A stretch of DNA of 64,000 nt from CAITWD01 sp963727285 (GCA_963727285.1 CAVSFF010000009.1:1237517-1301516); one strand, 5' to 3'. Positions 1 through 8,762 are shown, numbered from the stretch's first letter. The notes: a model not told the origin generated them from the sequence alone. Numbers and translations: made by a program.

Positions 1-380
1 ACGTGATTCCGGGCGAGGAACTGCGGCGGATGATCGATGCGGTGTGGCCCCTGCGTGAGGCGCCGCGCACGCGTCCGTCGGCGCCCGGGCGCCGCTGGAG
101 TTTTTCCGACGGACGGGGCGAGCTCGAGTTCGTCAGCTCGGTCACCGAGCCGTTTTGCGCCATGTGCGACCGGCTGCGGCTGACGGCCGACGGTCGCTTG
201 CGCTCATGCCTGTTCGCCACGGAGGAAACCGATCTGCTCGGTCCGCTGAGGGGTGGCGCGGGCGATGAGGACCTGATCGCGCTGATCCTCGCCAACGTCG
301 CCAGCAAGGGCCCCGGACACGGGATCGGGACTCCCGGCTGGAGCTACGACGGCCGTCCGATGAGCATGATCGGCGGCTGA
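1..380 (+). CDS. moaA: GTP 3',8-cyclase MoaA, C-terminal part (5' end outside window)
   Basis: Radical-SAM enzyme of molybdenum cofactor synthesis that converts GTP to the cyclic pterin precursor with MoaC. Only the last ~125 residues are present. They contain the C-terminal [4Fe-4S] ligand pattern C-x2-C-x13-C (fragment residues 52, 55 and 69) inside FCAMCDRLRLTADG, followed by the usual SCLF, a K..GH.I stretch and the terminal RPMSMIGG, all typical of the MoaA C-terminus that binds GTP. The frame is open at the window edge, so the GTG at base 3 is not the real start. The N-terminal radical-SAM CxxxCxxC motif is not visible. The next gene starts about 70 bp downstream on the same strand and looks unrelated. 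Confidence 0.93.
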   Translation, partial: VIPGEELRRMIDAVWPLREAPRTRPSAPGRRWSFSDGRGELEFVSSVTEPFCAMCDRLRLTADGRLRSCLFATEETDLLGPLRGGAGDEDLIALILANVASKGPGHGIGTPGWSYDGRPMSMIGG

Positions 381-448
381 CCAGCGCGGGCGTCGGTCGC
401 TGCAGTACTGTCCGGGCCTATCGTGCGCGAGCGGACAGGACACCGGGT

Positions 449-1126
449 GTGATGGGGACGGCAATCGGAGACACGCTCCCGCTGGCGGTCGGGGTGGCGA
501 TCAGTCCGCTGGCGATCATCGCCATGATCCTGCTCCTGGTGACGCCGCGCGGGGGGGTCACGGGTCCGGCGTTTCTGGTCGGATGGCTGTTCGGCCTGGC
601 GGCGGTCGGCACGGTCGTGCTGCTTGTCGTCGAGCCCGCCGGTGCATCTGCGTCCGAGGGGCCCGCGACATGGGTGAGCGTTCTCCAGCTGCTCGTGGGA
701 TGCGCGTTGTTTGCGGTCGCCGTCCAGCAGTGGCGCGGGCGGCCCGGCGACGACGAGCCGGACACGCCGAAGTGGATGGATGCCGTCGACGGATTCACGG
801 CACGTCGGGCGCTGACGCTCGGGGCGGTGTTCGCGGGCGTCAAGCCCAAGAACCTGCTGCTGACCGTCGGTGCCGCGTCGCTGATCGCCGAGACCGGCAT
901 CGAGGCCGGGCAGGCGGCCCTGGCGCTCGGGATCTACGTCGCGATCGCCAGCATCGGCATCGCTGCGCCGGCCGTCATCTACGTCGCGCTGGGAACCGGC
1001 GCGCGGACGGTCCTGGAGGACATGAAGTCGTGGATGATCCGGCACAATGCCGCGATCATGACCGTCCTTTGCGTGGTCTTCGGCACCGTGCTGATCGGCG
1101 ACGCCATCGGCGGGCTCGGCAGTTGA
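449..1126 (+). CDS. GAP/Sap family multi-spanning membrane protein
   Basis: A 225-residue integral membrane protein with about six hydrophobic segments. The pattern (ISPLAIIAMILLL near residues 18-30, a central FAGVKPKNLLLTVGA loop near residues 127-141, and a final VLCVVFGTVLIGDAI helix) matches my memory of the GAP / sulfolipid-addressing (Sap) family of actinobacteria, whose mycobacterial members take part in glycolipid export. That family name is recognition by eye. Translation can start at GTG 449 or ATG 452. No lipid biosynthesis genes lie beside it, so the substrate is unknown. A LysE-like exporter is the main alternative. Confidence 0.75.
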   Translation: MMGTAIGDTLPLAVGVAISPLAIIAMILLLVTPRGGVTGPAFLVGWLFGLAAVGTVVLLVVEPAGASASEGPATWVSVLQLLVGCALFAVAVQQWRGRPGDDEPDTPKWMDAVDGFTARRALTLGAVFAGVKPKNLLLTVGAASLIAETGIEAGQAALALGIYVAIASIGIAAPAVIYVALGTGARTVLEDMKSWMIRHNAAIMTVLCVVFGTVLIGDAIGGLGS

Positions 1127-1196
1127 CCGGGTGTGCGGGTCGCCCGCACGAGGGCGACCGGTAATCGAGGGACGTCGGAGAGGACGTCCGACGTGG

Positions 1197-2297
1197 CTAC
1201 GGCCTGACGGCTCCGTCCGGCGCGGCGCCCATCGCCGACAGTGACGTGATCTGGACGACTGTCCCGGTGTGCGGCGCGTGGATCATGCGGCCGCCGCCGA
1301 TATACATGCCGACGTGGCTCTCGCCGCCGAAGAAGACGAGGTCCCCGGGCTGCAGTTGATTCAGCGGGACGTGCGGAAAGGCGTTCCACTCGGCCACGGT
1401 GTAGTGCGGGACATACTTGCCGATCTGCTTGTAGGCGTAATACATCAGCCCCGAGCAGTCAAAGCCGGACGGTGACGCGCCGCCCCAGACGTACGGGACG
1501 CCGAGATACCGTTCGGCGACCGAGACGGCCGCGGCGTTTCCCGCGCCCGAGGGAAGTGTTGCGCCGGACCCCGATCCGCCGGAGCTTCCGCCGCCGGATG
1601 TCCCCCCGCCCGAGTTGCCTCCGCCGGACGATTGCGTCCCTGACGAAGCGCTCACCGCAACCGGAGCCACGGCCTGCGTGCGTTGTGTGCTGAGCACCTG
1701 CCGGCGTTGGAGCGCGGCGGTCCGGGCCTCGGCCGCCGCCTGGGCGTTAATGGCCGCCCGCAGCCCGGCCTGGGCATGAGTGAGCACCTGCTGTTGCGTG
1801 CTGAGCAGGGCGACGACCGTCGCTCGTTGCGCGGCGGCTGCGGCAACCTGGGTCTTGGCCGACTGTTCGGCGGCAACGAGCCCGGCCCGGGCCTGGGTGA
1901 GGTGGATGAGGCTGCTGCGGACGCCGCTGACTGCGGCGGCGTCCTCTTTGCCGACGTGCTGGAGCATGTCCATCGTGTCGGTGACCGACGTGATGTTGCC
2001 GGTCGACAGCAGGACCTGGATCGCGTCCGGCTGCGGGCTGGCGTAGACCTGGCGCAGGCGCGCCGCGAGCATCGCCTTCGATGCCGACAGCCGCTTGGTG
2101 TTCGACGTGATGGCGGCGGAGTTGGCGGCGATCTGGTGCCGGGCGTTCTGGAGCCGCCACATGGCGCCGTCGTAGTTGTTGGTGGCGGACTCGGCTTGGG
2201 TGTTGATGCTGTTGAGCTGGTTCTGCAGCTGGGCGATCTGAGCCCGCTCGCCGGTGAGCGACGACGGCTGCCCGAGGGTCGCCACCGGGATCATCAA
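1197..2297 (-). CDS. Secreted NlpC/P60 peptidoglycan endopeptidase with coiled-coil N-terminus
   Basis: Probable cell-wall D,L-endopeptidase. Residues ~15-210 are Ala/Gln-rich coiled coil (PcsB/RipC-like), ~215-250 a Gly/Ser linker, and ~255-366 the NlpC/P60 domain with catalytic Cys281 (FDCSGL), His328 (ESHVGMYIG) and His340 (MIHAPHTG). The only canonical start in the frame is TTG 2297. The frame stays open upstream to base 2450 and encodes basic residues followed by ALVGIASLGLGLMIPVA, a convincing signal peptide, with no ATG/GTG/TTG in front of it. Either a rare start codon (ATC/ATT) is used or a one-base error hides the start. The coiled coil probably regulates or anchors the hydrolase during division. 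The stop lies 70 bp from the convergent membrane gene. Confidence 0.88.
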   Translation of the reverse strand: MMIPVATLGQPSSLTGERAQIAQLQNQLNSINTQAESATNNYDGAMWRLQNARHQIAANSAAITSNTKRLSASKAMLAARLRQVYASPQPDAIQVLLSTGNITSVTDTMDMLQHVGKEDAAAVSGVRSSLIHLTQARAGLVAAEQSAKTQVAAAAAQRATVVALLSTQQQVLTHAQAGLRAAINAQAAAEARTAALQRRQVLSTQRTQAVAPVAVSASSGTQSSGGGNSGGGTSGGGSSGGSGSGATLPSGAGNAAAVSVAERYLGVPYVWGGASPSGFDCSGLMYYAYKQIGKYVPHYTVAEWNAFPHVPLNQLQPGDLVFFGGESHVGMYIGGGRMIHAPHTGTVVQITSLSAMGAAPDGAVRP

Positions 2298-2724
2298 ACC
2301 AAGGCCGAGACTTGCAATGCCTACCAGTGCGGCGTGTCGCCGGGTGATGCGGGCGCGATCTGTTCGGATCTGCGCGGCTCCTTGATTGGGGCCGGGGCGG
2401 GGCCGCCGAGACGACCATCGCGGACGACCGTAGCAAGGCGCACCCGAGGGTCAAGCGCGCCTCAAGGTGCATTGGAGCAGTCTTCGCGGCGTCAGGCCAA
2501 AGCCCTCTGTCGAGACACCTACGTTGGCGCGCCGGGACCCGAAGTGCGAGATGCACTGCCTCGCGGGGGATCTCGTGCGCGGCCCAGCCGCCCCGGGGGG
2601 CGCAAGACTGAGCGATCGCGAGTGGCTGGCGGGCGCATACTAAGATCACGTGAAGGCGAGTGTTCTGTGACGTGGATACGAGACGGCGGGCATTCCGGCC
2701 GGACCGGTCGGATTGGTCACAAGG
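2298..2724. other. Region between the NlpC/P60 gene and the PASTA lipoprotein
   Basis: Bases 2298 to ~2360 encode the probable signal peptide of the NlpC/P60 protein (see that entry). The remainder up to 2724 shows no convincing gene, RNA or repeat. It probably holds the promoter of the minus-strand hydrolase. Confidence 0.5.
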
Positions 2725-3075
2725 TCATCCCGTGAGGCACCTGGCGACCACGCCGATCAGCGTGCGTCCCGTTTGCCTCGGGTAGCGCAGATAGACGCGA
2801 GTTGCTCTCCCGACGGACGTGCCGGCGGCAGGTAGCGTCGACACGACGGGCAGCGCGGTCGCCACCGTGCGGGTCATCGGCGCTGTGCCCTCGCTCGTCA
2901 CAGGTTCGGGATATGGACTGAGGCCTGCGCACGCGATGGTTTGGGAAGCGGGCCCGAGGCCCGCCCCGACCACGTTGGGAACGACTATCTGCCGCGTGCC
3001 GGTTGAGGTGGTTCCGCAGGCAGACAGCACGAGCGCCGCGGCGATTGCGAGTGCAACAACGACAGCACGAAGCAC
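2725..3075 (-). CDS. PASTA-domain lipoprotein
   Basis: A 116-residue exported lipoprotein. Residues 1-20 form a lipoprotein signal ending in the lipobox LSAC (Cys20). Residues ~33-97 resemble one PASTA repeat: V-V-P-N-V-V-G at the start, a central A.C.AGL, and a strand ending VYLRY. PASTA modules bind peptidoglycan stems or muropeptides, so the protein probably sits on the outer membrane face near the cell wall, in keeping with the nearby NlpC/P60 hydrolase. The start is GTG 3075. The last ~15 residues (GVVARCLTG) lie beyond the repeat. A single short PASTA lipoprotein without a kinase is common in actinobacteria; its exact role is unknown. Confidence 0.7.
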   Translation of the reverse strand: MLRAVVVALAIAAALVLSACGTTSTGTRQIVVPNVVGAGLGPASQTIACAGLSPYPEPVTSEGTAPMTRTVATALPVVSTLPAAGTSVGRATRVYLRYPRQTGRTLIGVVARCLTG

Positions 3076-3255
3076 TTCGTCATTCCGATCGTCGGAGCGG
3101 CATGACGCCCACGCAATTGTACTTCCGACCGGGGGCTGTACGGCGGGGAGTCGCCGAAATCGGGATCTCCTTCACGGCGGGTTCGAACTGGACGCGCGCG
3201 CAGCAGCACGCCCCGACCGTATCGATGAGCCCCATCGCTACGATCAGCGTGGATA

Positions 3256-3327
3256 TGGGCAGTACTGGGATCGAACCAGTGACCCCTCGCGTGTGAAGCG
3301 AGTGCTCTCCCGCTGAGCTAACTGCCC
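3256..3327 (-). tRNA. tRNA-Val(CAC)
   Basis: A cloverleaf on the minus strand: acceptor GGGCAGT/ACTGCCC, D-arm GCTC/GAGC, anticodon stem CTCGC/GCGAG with loop TTCACAC (anticodon CAC), T-arm ACTGG-TTCGATC-CCAGT, discriminator A at 3256. No CCA is encoded. It reads GUG codons. Confidence 0.97.
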
Positions 3328-3417
3328 GGGAGCTGACGTGGCCGGCCCGATCGGCTGGCCGCCGCGCAGCCACACGATACTGCCATAAACGGAAACTCGG
3401 CGGTGACCGAAACGGCC

Positions 3418-4041
3418 CTAGCCGAGGTCGACTTCGTCGATGCCGCCCGGGTACGTCTCGTCTTTGCGCAGGAGCGCCGGAATCGTGCGGGCGATGATCT
3501 CGAGGTCGAGCCGCAGACTCCAATTGTCGACGTAGTGCACATCGATCACGATCCGCTGTGACCACGGCAGCGTGGAACGTCCACTGATCTGGGCGAGCCC
3601 CGTGATACCCGGACGCGCGCGCAGGCGACGGCGCTGTTCGGGCGTGTAGCGCTCGACCTGGTCGCGCAGGGTCGGGCGCGGGCCGACGATGCTCATGTCG
3701 CCGATCAGCACATTGAGCAACTGCGGGAGCTCGTCGAGCGACAGCGCCCGCAAGCGCGCTCCGAGCGGGGTGATCCGGGGGTCGCCGGCATCGTTGTGCA
3801 GGCCGGCACCGATGAACTCCGCCCCGTCGACCATCGTGCGGAACTTGAACACCCGGAACTCACGTCCGTCGAGCCCGACGCGGGTCTGACGGTAGAACGC
3901 GGGCCCCGGGGAATCGCGCCGGATGAGGATCGCGATGATCACCAGCACCGGCGCCAGCAGGATGAGCGCCGGCACGGTGATCAGCAGGTCGAACGCGCGC
4001 TTGGCGCGCCCGCCGACGGGCTCAGGGAAGGACGGACTCAA
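3418..4041 (-). CDS. Sugar transferase (undecaprenyl-phosphate hexose-1-P transferase type)
   Basis: Bacterial sugar transferase (WcaJ/WbaP C-terminal type) that places the first sugar phosphate on undecaprenyl phosphate at the inner membrane. The family pattern is complete: KRAFDLLITVPALILLAPVL (membrane re-entrant helix), FYRQTRVGLDG, FKFRTM, LRALSLDELPQLLNVL, GDMSIVGPRP and PGITGLAQISGR. The length of 207 residues is that of the single-domain class. I place the start at TTG 4041, which gives SPSFPEPVGGRAKRAF and overlaps the upstream glycosyltransferase by 20 bp; the open frame further upstream only shadows that gene. It is the last gene of a three-gene minus-strand glycan operon, so it probably starts the repeat unit that the two GT4 enzymes extend. 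Confidence 0.9.
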   Translation of the reverse strand: MSPSFPEPVGGRAKRAFDLLITVPALILLAPVLVIIAILIRRDSPGPAFYRQTRVGLDGREFRVFKFRTMVDGAEFIGAGLHNDAGDPRITPLGARLRALSLDELPQLLNVLIGDMSIVGPRPTLRDQVERYTPEQRRRLRARPGITGLAQISGRSTLPWSQRIVIDVHYVDNWSLRLDLEIIARTIPALLRKDETYPGGIDEVDLG

Positions 4042-5239
4042 CGACCTGCACGAAGCGCGCCGCGAGCTCGCGGCGATCGTGGTGGGCGTGGACGTAGTCG
4101 ATGCCCGCGGCGCCCATGCGGCGCGCCTCGTCGCGGTCGTCGGCAAGCGCGGTGATCGCGTCGGCAAGGGCCGCGGCGTCTTCTGCGGGGGTCACGATGC
4201 CGCAGCCCGCCGTGCGGATTGCGCGCGCTGCCTCCCCGTCGGGGATCGCTGCGAGGATTGGTCGGCCGGCACCCATGTAGTCGAACAGCTTATTCGGCAT
4301 CGCACCGCCGAACAGCGGCGCATCTTGGTACGTGAGCAGGCACGCGTCGGCTCGGGCGAGCCATGACGGCACGTCGCGTTTTGGAATGGGCCCCGAAAAG
4401 CTGACATTGGCCACGCCCAGTTCGGCCGCACGGTCGATCAGATCCTGCTTGCGGTCGCCGTCGCCGACAAGCGCGATGTGGATGCGGGCATCGCCGCTCA
4501 GCCGCGCCGCCGCGTCCAACACGGTAAACAGGGAGCTGTAGGTCCCGTGCTGACCGACGAACATGGCGACGAACGCGTCGGGCCCGACCGGCAGCTTGAC
4601 GACATCGGGGTCGATCTCGGCGTCGGGCGGATCGATGCCGTTGGTGATCAGCGTCACCGCGCGCTCCGGCACGCCGGCGGCGATCACGCCGTCGCGGATG
4701 CCCTCGGTCAGCGCGATCACCCGATCGGCCCGCGAGTAGCAGTACCCGGCCATCCGGTCCATGACCGCGATCGCCTTCGGGTTCGTCAGGAGTCCGGTGG
4801 CAAGCGCGGATTCAGGCCAGAGGTCCCGGACCTCGAGGATGAAGCGCGTGCGGCGCAGCTGCGAGACCAACCCTCCGAGCACGCCGACGGTCAGTGGCGG
4901 CGACGAACCGAGCACGACGTCGGGGCGTGCAGTCCGCATTGCCGCCGGAAACGCGTACGTCGAGAAGCTCAGGTGGTTGGCCGCGCGGGATCGCGCGTCG
5001 TTTCCGTAGCCGGTCGACGAGTAGGCCCGCAGGACGTCGATCCCGTCTTCGGTCCGGCGCACCGTTCGCCGTCCGGCGAATTCCTCCGGTGCCTCACGGG
5101 TGGTGTGCAGGACCTTCGAGGTGATGACGGTGACGTCGTGTCCGGCGTCGGCAAGCGCCCGCACATGTCGCCAATGACGCACTCCACCGGGCTGGTCGGG
5201 GGTGACGACATATTGCGAGATATAGAGGACTCTCCCCAT
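4022..5239 (-). CDS. GT4 glycosyltransferase (WbuB-like)
   Basis: A 405-residue GT-B fold retaining glycosyltransferase. The N-terminal Rossmann half has YISQYVVTPDQPGGVRHW and a PP-L motif. The C-terminal nucleotide-sugar half has VAMFVGQHGTYSSL, the loop VSFSGPIPKRDVPSWLARAD and the acceptor-side P.KLFDYMGAGRPILA. Overall it resembles WbuB-type N-acetyl-fucosaminyl/amino-sugar transferases of surface polysaccharides, but the sugar cannot be read from sequence. It lies between a second GT4 enzyme (6 bp gap) and the priming sugar transferase (20 bp overlap), so the three are almost certainly co-transcribed. It is cytoplasmic and acts at the membrane on lipid-linked substrate. The start is ATG 5239. 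Confidence 0.9.
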   Translation of the reverse strand: MGRVLYISQYVVTPDQPGGVRHWRHVRALADAGHDVTVITSKVLHTTREAPEEFAGRRTVRRTEDGIDVLRAYSSTGYGNDARSRAANHLSFSTYAFPAAMRTARPDVVLGSSPPLTVGVLGGLVSQLRRTRFILEVRDLWPESALATGLLTNPKAIAVMDRMAGYCYSRADRVIALTEGIRDGVIAAGVPERAVTLITNGIDPPDAEIDPDVVKLPVGPDAFVAMFVGQHGTYSSLFTVLDAAARLSGDARIHIALVGDGDRKQDLIDRAAELGVANVSFSGPIPKRDVPSWLARADACLLTYQDAPLFGGAMPNKLFDYMGAGRPILAAIPDGEAARAIRTAGCGIVTPAEDAAALADAITALADDRDEARRMGAAGIDYVHAHHDRRELAARFVQVVESVLP

Positions 5240-5245
5240 GCAGTC

Positions 5246-6508
5246 CTATTTGGCCACGATCGGCGGGACGGTCCCGTCCGCCGGATCCCACGTGGACACC
5301 ACCGCATGTTCGCGTGAGAGCACCTCGCGATACACCGACTCGATCTGCTGCGCGACGGCCGCCCACGTGAGCGTGTCGCGCGCACGGCCCGCCGCGATGG
5401 CGCCCATGGCCGCGCTGCGTCCCGGCGTTGTCAGCACGTCACCGAGGGCATCGGCGAGCTGCGAGATGTCGCCGGGATCGACAAGCCGGCCCGTGACGCC
5501 GGGTTCGACAAGTTCGGGCGTGCCGCCGACCGCGGTGGCAATCACCGCGCGTCCCGTCACCATGGCTTCACAGATCACTGTCGGAAGTCCCTCGCTGAGG
5601 GACGGCAGCACCAAGACGTCACATGCACCCATCCATGTTCCCACATCGTCGTGGGGAACTTTGCCGGCGAACCGTACCGCGTCACCGAGCCCGAGCTCGC
5701 TCACCCGCGCCTCGAGGGTGCCACGCAACGGTCCCTCGCCGACCACGGCGAGAAGCGGCGCAGGCGTCGTCCGGTCGCGGTTGGCCGCCAACGCCTCGAT
5801 GAGGTTCGCGATGCCCTTGAGATCGGTCAGGTGCCCGACAAACAAGGCGATCGGACGATCCTCCGGGAGCCCGAGACGGCGGCGGTCGGCGGCCTGGTCC
5901 CGCGCGGCGAAGCGCGTCGGGTCGGCACCGTTGGGGATGACGCGGACTCCGTGCCGCGGGCGGGCCAGATCGCACACCCCGTGTGCGACGGCGTGGCTGA
6001 CGGCGATGATCTGATCCAGCTCGGTAATGGCCTCGATCACGGTGCGGCGCCAGGCGGGACTGCGGTTCGGCGTCGCCAGCACGTCGGCGGATCCGTGGGC
6101 GGTCGCCACGACGGGCACGCCCACGGCGTGGCCCGCGGACGCCGCCGCCCACCCGTCGGGGACGAGCATGTGGGCATGGATGAGGTCGAAGGGCCAGTCG
6201 CGGTGGGTCCGGCGGACATGTCCGGCGATCGCCCTCAGCGTCGTGTGGACGATGCTCGGTCCGAGCCTGGCCCCCGGGAGGACGACCATCCGGGGGTGGA
6301 GCACCGGGACGTCATCGATGCGCGTACAGCGCGGGACAGACCGGTGTGCCGCGTAGCGCGGGACGCCGGGCGGCGCCCATCCCACCGGCGAGATGACGCG
6401 GACGTCGTGGCCGCGGCCGCGCAGGGCGCGCACCTGCTGATGCACGAAGGTCCCGGCGGTGTCGTCGACCGCGCTCGGGTACAGATGGCTGACGATCAGG
6501 ATGCGCAC
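5246..6508 (-). CDS. GT4 glycosyltransferase
   Basis: A 420-residue GT-B glycosyltransferase. The N-terminus MRILIVSHLYPSAVDDTAGTF is typical of GT4 enzymes. The acceptor half contains DLIHAHMLVPDGW and TAHGSAD. The donor half has VIPNGADPTRF, ALFVGHLTDLKG, AVVGEGPLRG, the loop VPHDDVGTWMGACDVLVLPS and the EX7E region ESLxEGLPTVICEA-like (SLSEGLPTVICEAM). Both catalytic glutamates are present. First gene of the minus-strand glycan operon, start ATG 6508. Its product, with the next two genes, probably assembles an exopolysaccharide or cell-surface glycan repeat; no polymerase or flippase lies adjacent. Confidence 0.9.
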   Translation of the reverse strand: MRILIVSHLYPSAVDDTAGTFVHQQVRALRGRGHDVRVISPVGWAPPGVPRYAAHRSVPRCTRIDDVPVLHPRMVVLPGARLGPSIVHTTLRAIAGHVRRTHRDWPFDLIHAHMLVPDGWAAASAGHAVGVPVVATAHGSADVLATPNRSPAWRRTVIEAITELDQIIAVSHAVAHGVCDLARPRHGVRVIPNGADPTRFAARDQAADRRRLGLPEDRPIALFVGHLTDLKGIANLIEALAANRDRTTPAPLLAVVGEGPLRGTLEARVSELGLGDAVRFAGKVPHDDVGTWMGACDVLVLPSLSEGLPTVICEAMVTGRAVIATAVGGTPELVEPGVTGRLVDPGDISQLADALGDVLTTPGRSAAMGAIAAGRARDTLTWAAVAQQIESVYREVLSREHAVVSTWDPADGTVPPIVAK

Positions 6509-6905
6509 AAGTCACTCACCTTCCGGGGTGTCGCTCCCCGTCGTGAGAATGATCTTGCCACGCCACGGGCCGCGCGGGTATCGGGGAGCTTCCCCGATCG
6601 CCGACTGCCGCGAACCGCCACCGGACCGCCACTCCGCCGCACGGCAGGGGGTCCGTGCGGCGGAGTGGTGTCACGGTCTGCCTCCCGGGCGGGATTGGGC
6701 TCGAGCGCCCTGATTGCCGAAGGCGCGAGCACCCCGGTCCGGGAGGACATGGTGCGGATCACGCGCAGCGCGCGGAGGTCATCATCTCCGTGCGCCGGAC
6801 CCGGCACCGACCGACCAGCCGCATGCCGTCCGCTGTGTGCAAATCGGCGGACGTGGCATGCGTGGTGGTACATCGGTGCCGGGGGGTGGTGACCATTCGT
6901 GCGAC
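6509..6905. other. Intergenic region with one strong hairpin
   Basis: No coding sequence I can support. Apart from the inverted repeat at 6629-6668 (separate entry) it shows nothing else. It lies between the rhodanese stop and the start of the glycan operon, so it should hold that operon's promoter. Confidence 0.5.
6629..6668 (-). terminator. 16-bp perfect inverted repeat, probable terminator
   Basis: Arms 6629-6644 and 6653-6668 are perfect complements around an 8-nt loop. The hairpin lies ~240 bp past the stop of the minus-strand rhodanese gene and before the glycan operon. There is no U-tract, as is common in high-G+C actinobacteria. A regulatory palindrome is the alternative. Confidence 0.5.
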
Positions 6906-7743
6906 TTAGCGTTCGACGGGAACGCCGACCAGGCTGCCGTACTCGGTCCAGGACCCGTCGTAGTTGCGGACGTCCGGGTAGTCGAGCAGCTCGTGCAGCA
7001 CGAACCAGGTGTGCGAGCTGCGCTCCCCGATGCGGCAGTAGGCGGTCACCAGCTTGTCCGGGGTGACGCCGACGTTGCCGTAGAGCTCACGCAGCTCGTC
7101 GTCGGTCCGAAAGGCACCGTCCTCCCGGGCCGCCAGCGCCCACGGGACGTTGGCCGAACCGGGAATGTGCCCCGGGACCTGCGCCTGCTCCTGCGGCAGG
7201 TGTGCCGGTGCGACGAGCTCCCCCGAATATTCGGCAGGGCTGCGGACATCGACGCGGGCGTGTGCCGGGTCGCCGAGGCTGGCCAGCACGCCGTCGCGGA
7301 ACGCGCGCAATTCGGGTCGTTCGGGGCCGAGCAGGCCGGGTTCGCGAGGCTCCACCGGAGGGACGTCGGCGGTCTGCGGACGGTTCTCGGCTTCCCACTT
7401 CTTGCGACCGCCGTCGAGCAGCTTGACGCGGTCGAACCCGCGGTACCTGAGGGTCCAGTAGGCGTAGGCGGCGAACCAGTTGTTGTTGCCGCCCCACAGG
7501 ATGACGGTGGTCTCGGGGCCCACGCCGGACCTTGCCAGCAGCGCGTGGACCTGGTCTTGGGAGATCAACTCGCGCCGTGGCCGATCGTGGAGGTCATTGC
7601 TCCAGTGCCACGGCAATCGACCCCGGAATGTGACCGACGGCGTAGGCCTCGGTGTCTTCGTCGACCTCGATGATGCGGATGTCGGCGCTGTCGGCATTGT
7701 CCGCCAGCCAGTCGGTGCTGACGAGCACTTCAGAACGACTCAT
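6906..7743 (-). CDS. Thiosulfate sulfurtransferase (two-domain rhodanese), one frameshift
   Basis: Transfers sulfane sulfur from thiosulfate to cyanide or thiol acceptors. The start is ATG 7743 (protein MSRSEVLVSTDWLADNADS) with GGAGG just upstream. This frame reads the inactive N-terminal domain through AVGHIPGSIAVAL and hits TGA at about 7594. The expected continuation WSNDLHDRPRRELISQDQ lies in the next frame, so one base is gained or lost near 7600-7612. The C-terminal domain is complete with active-site loop TAYCRIGERSSHTW, whose Cys is the persulfide carrier, and the family ending NYDGSWTEYGSLVGVPVE. Read through, it gives ~279 residues, the normal length. Since everything downstream is conserved, I think the gene is functional and the shift is an error or very recent. 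Confidence 0.85.
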
Positions 7744-7874
7744 CTTGTCCTCCGAACACGGCGCTGCAGGGGCAGCCACGGCCGCGGCCATGACCAATAA
7801 TGAACAAATACCACAGAGATTGCTGTGTTTGCAAACGCCGTGACAGACGGATGCCCGACGGGCCTCAGACACGA

Positions 7875-7905
7875 AACGCCCCCCGGCCGGTGGTCGGGGG
7901 GCGTT
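7875..7905 (-). terminator. Hairpin terminator downstream of tRNA-Ser(GGA)
   Basis: A 10-bp stem (7875-7884 with 7896-7905, AACGCCCCCC/GGGGGGCGTT) 20 bp past the 3' end of the minus-strand tRNA; the strand continues into TTTCGT. It fits a Rho-independent terminator. Confidence 0.65.
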
Positions 7906-7924
7906 CTCGGGTACTGCGCGGTGA

Positions 7925-8014
7925 CGGAGAGGGAGGGATTTGAACCCTCGAGGCAGGGAATACCTACCTACGCGATTTCCAGTCGCGCTCCTTAGACCGC
8001 TCGGACACCTCTCC
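7925..8014 (-). tRNA. tRNA-Ser(GGA)
   Basis: A 90-nt class II tRNA on the minus strand: acceptor GGAGAGG/CCTCTCC, long variable arm, anticodon loop CTGGAAA (anticodon GGA), T-loop TTCAAAT, discriminator G. It reads UCC and UCU codons. Confidence 0.97.
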
Positions 8015-8096
8015 CGTCGGCGCGCCGATACTACCGTCGTCGCGCGCCGCACGTGGGCGCCCAGGTGCACGGGATGCCCTTTGGTAGCGTCGCCCC

Positions 8097-8597
8097 ATGT
8101 TCCACGGCGTCCGTGCGCATTTCCGGGAGCTCGACGACCAGCAGCTGATGCTGCAGTACATCCAGCCCGGGCTGGTCGGACTGATCGACGGGACGCTCTC
8201 GACGCTGGCGCCGATCTTCGCCGCCGCGGTGATTGCCGGATCCCATGCGGCACTGTTCGTCGGCCTTGCGACGGCGATCGGGGCGGGCATCAGCATGGGG
8301 CTCTCGGAGGGGCTCTCCGACACGGGTGCCCGCACGGGGCGCGGATCCGGCGTGAGTCGCGGGATCGTCACCGGAGCGATGACGACGATCGGCGGGACGC
8401 TCCACTCGCTGCCGTTCCTCATCGATGACGTGCATACCGCGCTGATCGTCGCCGGAATCGTCGTCGTCGTCGAGCTGCTGGTGATCTCGTGGATTCGGCG
8501 ACGTTTCCTGTTCGTGCCGCTGAGAATGTCGTTCGTTCAGGTCACCGTCGGCGGTGTCGTCATCGTCGCGGTCGGCCTCGTACTCGGGAGCCTGTGA
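8097..8597 (+). CDS. VIT-like (erythrin/vacuolar iron transport type) membrane protein
   Basis: A 166-residue membrane protein with four to five hydrophobic helices. The segment IQPGLVGLIDGTLSTLAPIFAAA at ~22-44 and the following GLATAIGAGISMGLSEGLSD are the hallmark of the VIT1/CCC1-like family, where the GD/G-E-L-S type helices line a cation path for Fe2+ or Mn2+ export. This short version lacks the cytosolic ferritin-like (erythrin) domain seen in longer homologues, though LRELDDQQLMLQYIQ-like residues precede the membrane part. Start ATG 8097. It stands alone between two tRNA-Ser genes. Substrate inferred from family only. Confidence 0.75.
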   Translation: MFHGVRAHFRELDDQQLMLQYIQPGLVGLIDGTLSTLAPIFAAAVIAGSHAALFVGLATAIGAGISMGLSEGLSDTGARTGRGSGVSRGIVTGAMTTIGGTLHSLPFLIDDVHTALIVAGIVVVVELLVISWIRRRFLFVPLRMSFVQVTVGGVVIVAVGLVLGSL

Positions 8598-8673
8598 GGG
8601 GTCGGGACACGGTCCGTCCGCGCGCCCCGACGGGGTCCGGAAACCGCGGGGGCGGCATGGTAGCGTCCCGCGC

Positions 8674-8762
8674 GGAGGGGTGGCAGAGCGGTCGAATGCG
8701 GCGGTCTCGAAAACCGTTTCGGGCTTTAGGGTCCGACGGGGGTTCAAATCCCCCCTCCTCCG
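8674..8762 (+). tRNA. tRNA-Ser(CGA)
   Basis: An 89-nt class II tRNA: acceptor GGAGGGG paired with CTCCTCC (one G-U), anticodon stem CGGT/ACCG with loop CTCGAAA (anticodon CGA), long variable arm, T-arm GGGGG-TTCAAAT-CCCCC, discriminator G. It reads UCG. Confidence 0.97.

Noticed and set aside
6496..6873. Minus-strand open frame of 125 residues in the intergenic region
   Set aside because: Arg/Pro-rich with no start signal; it crosses the perfect hairpin and overlaps the next gene start.
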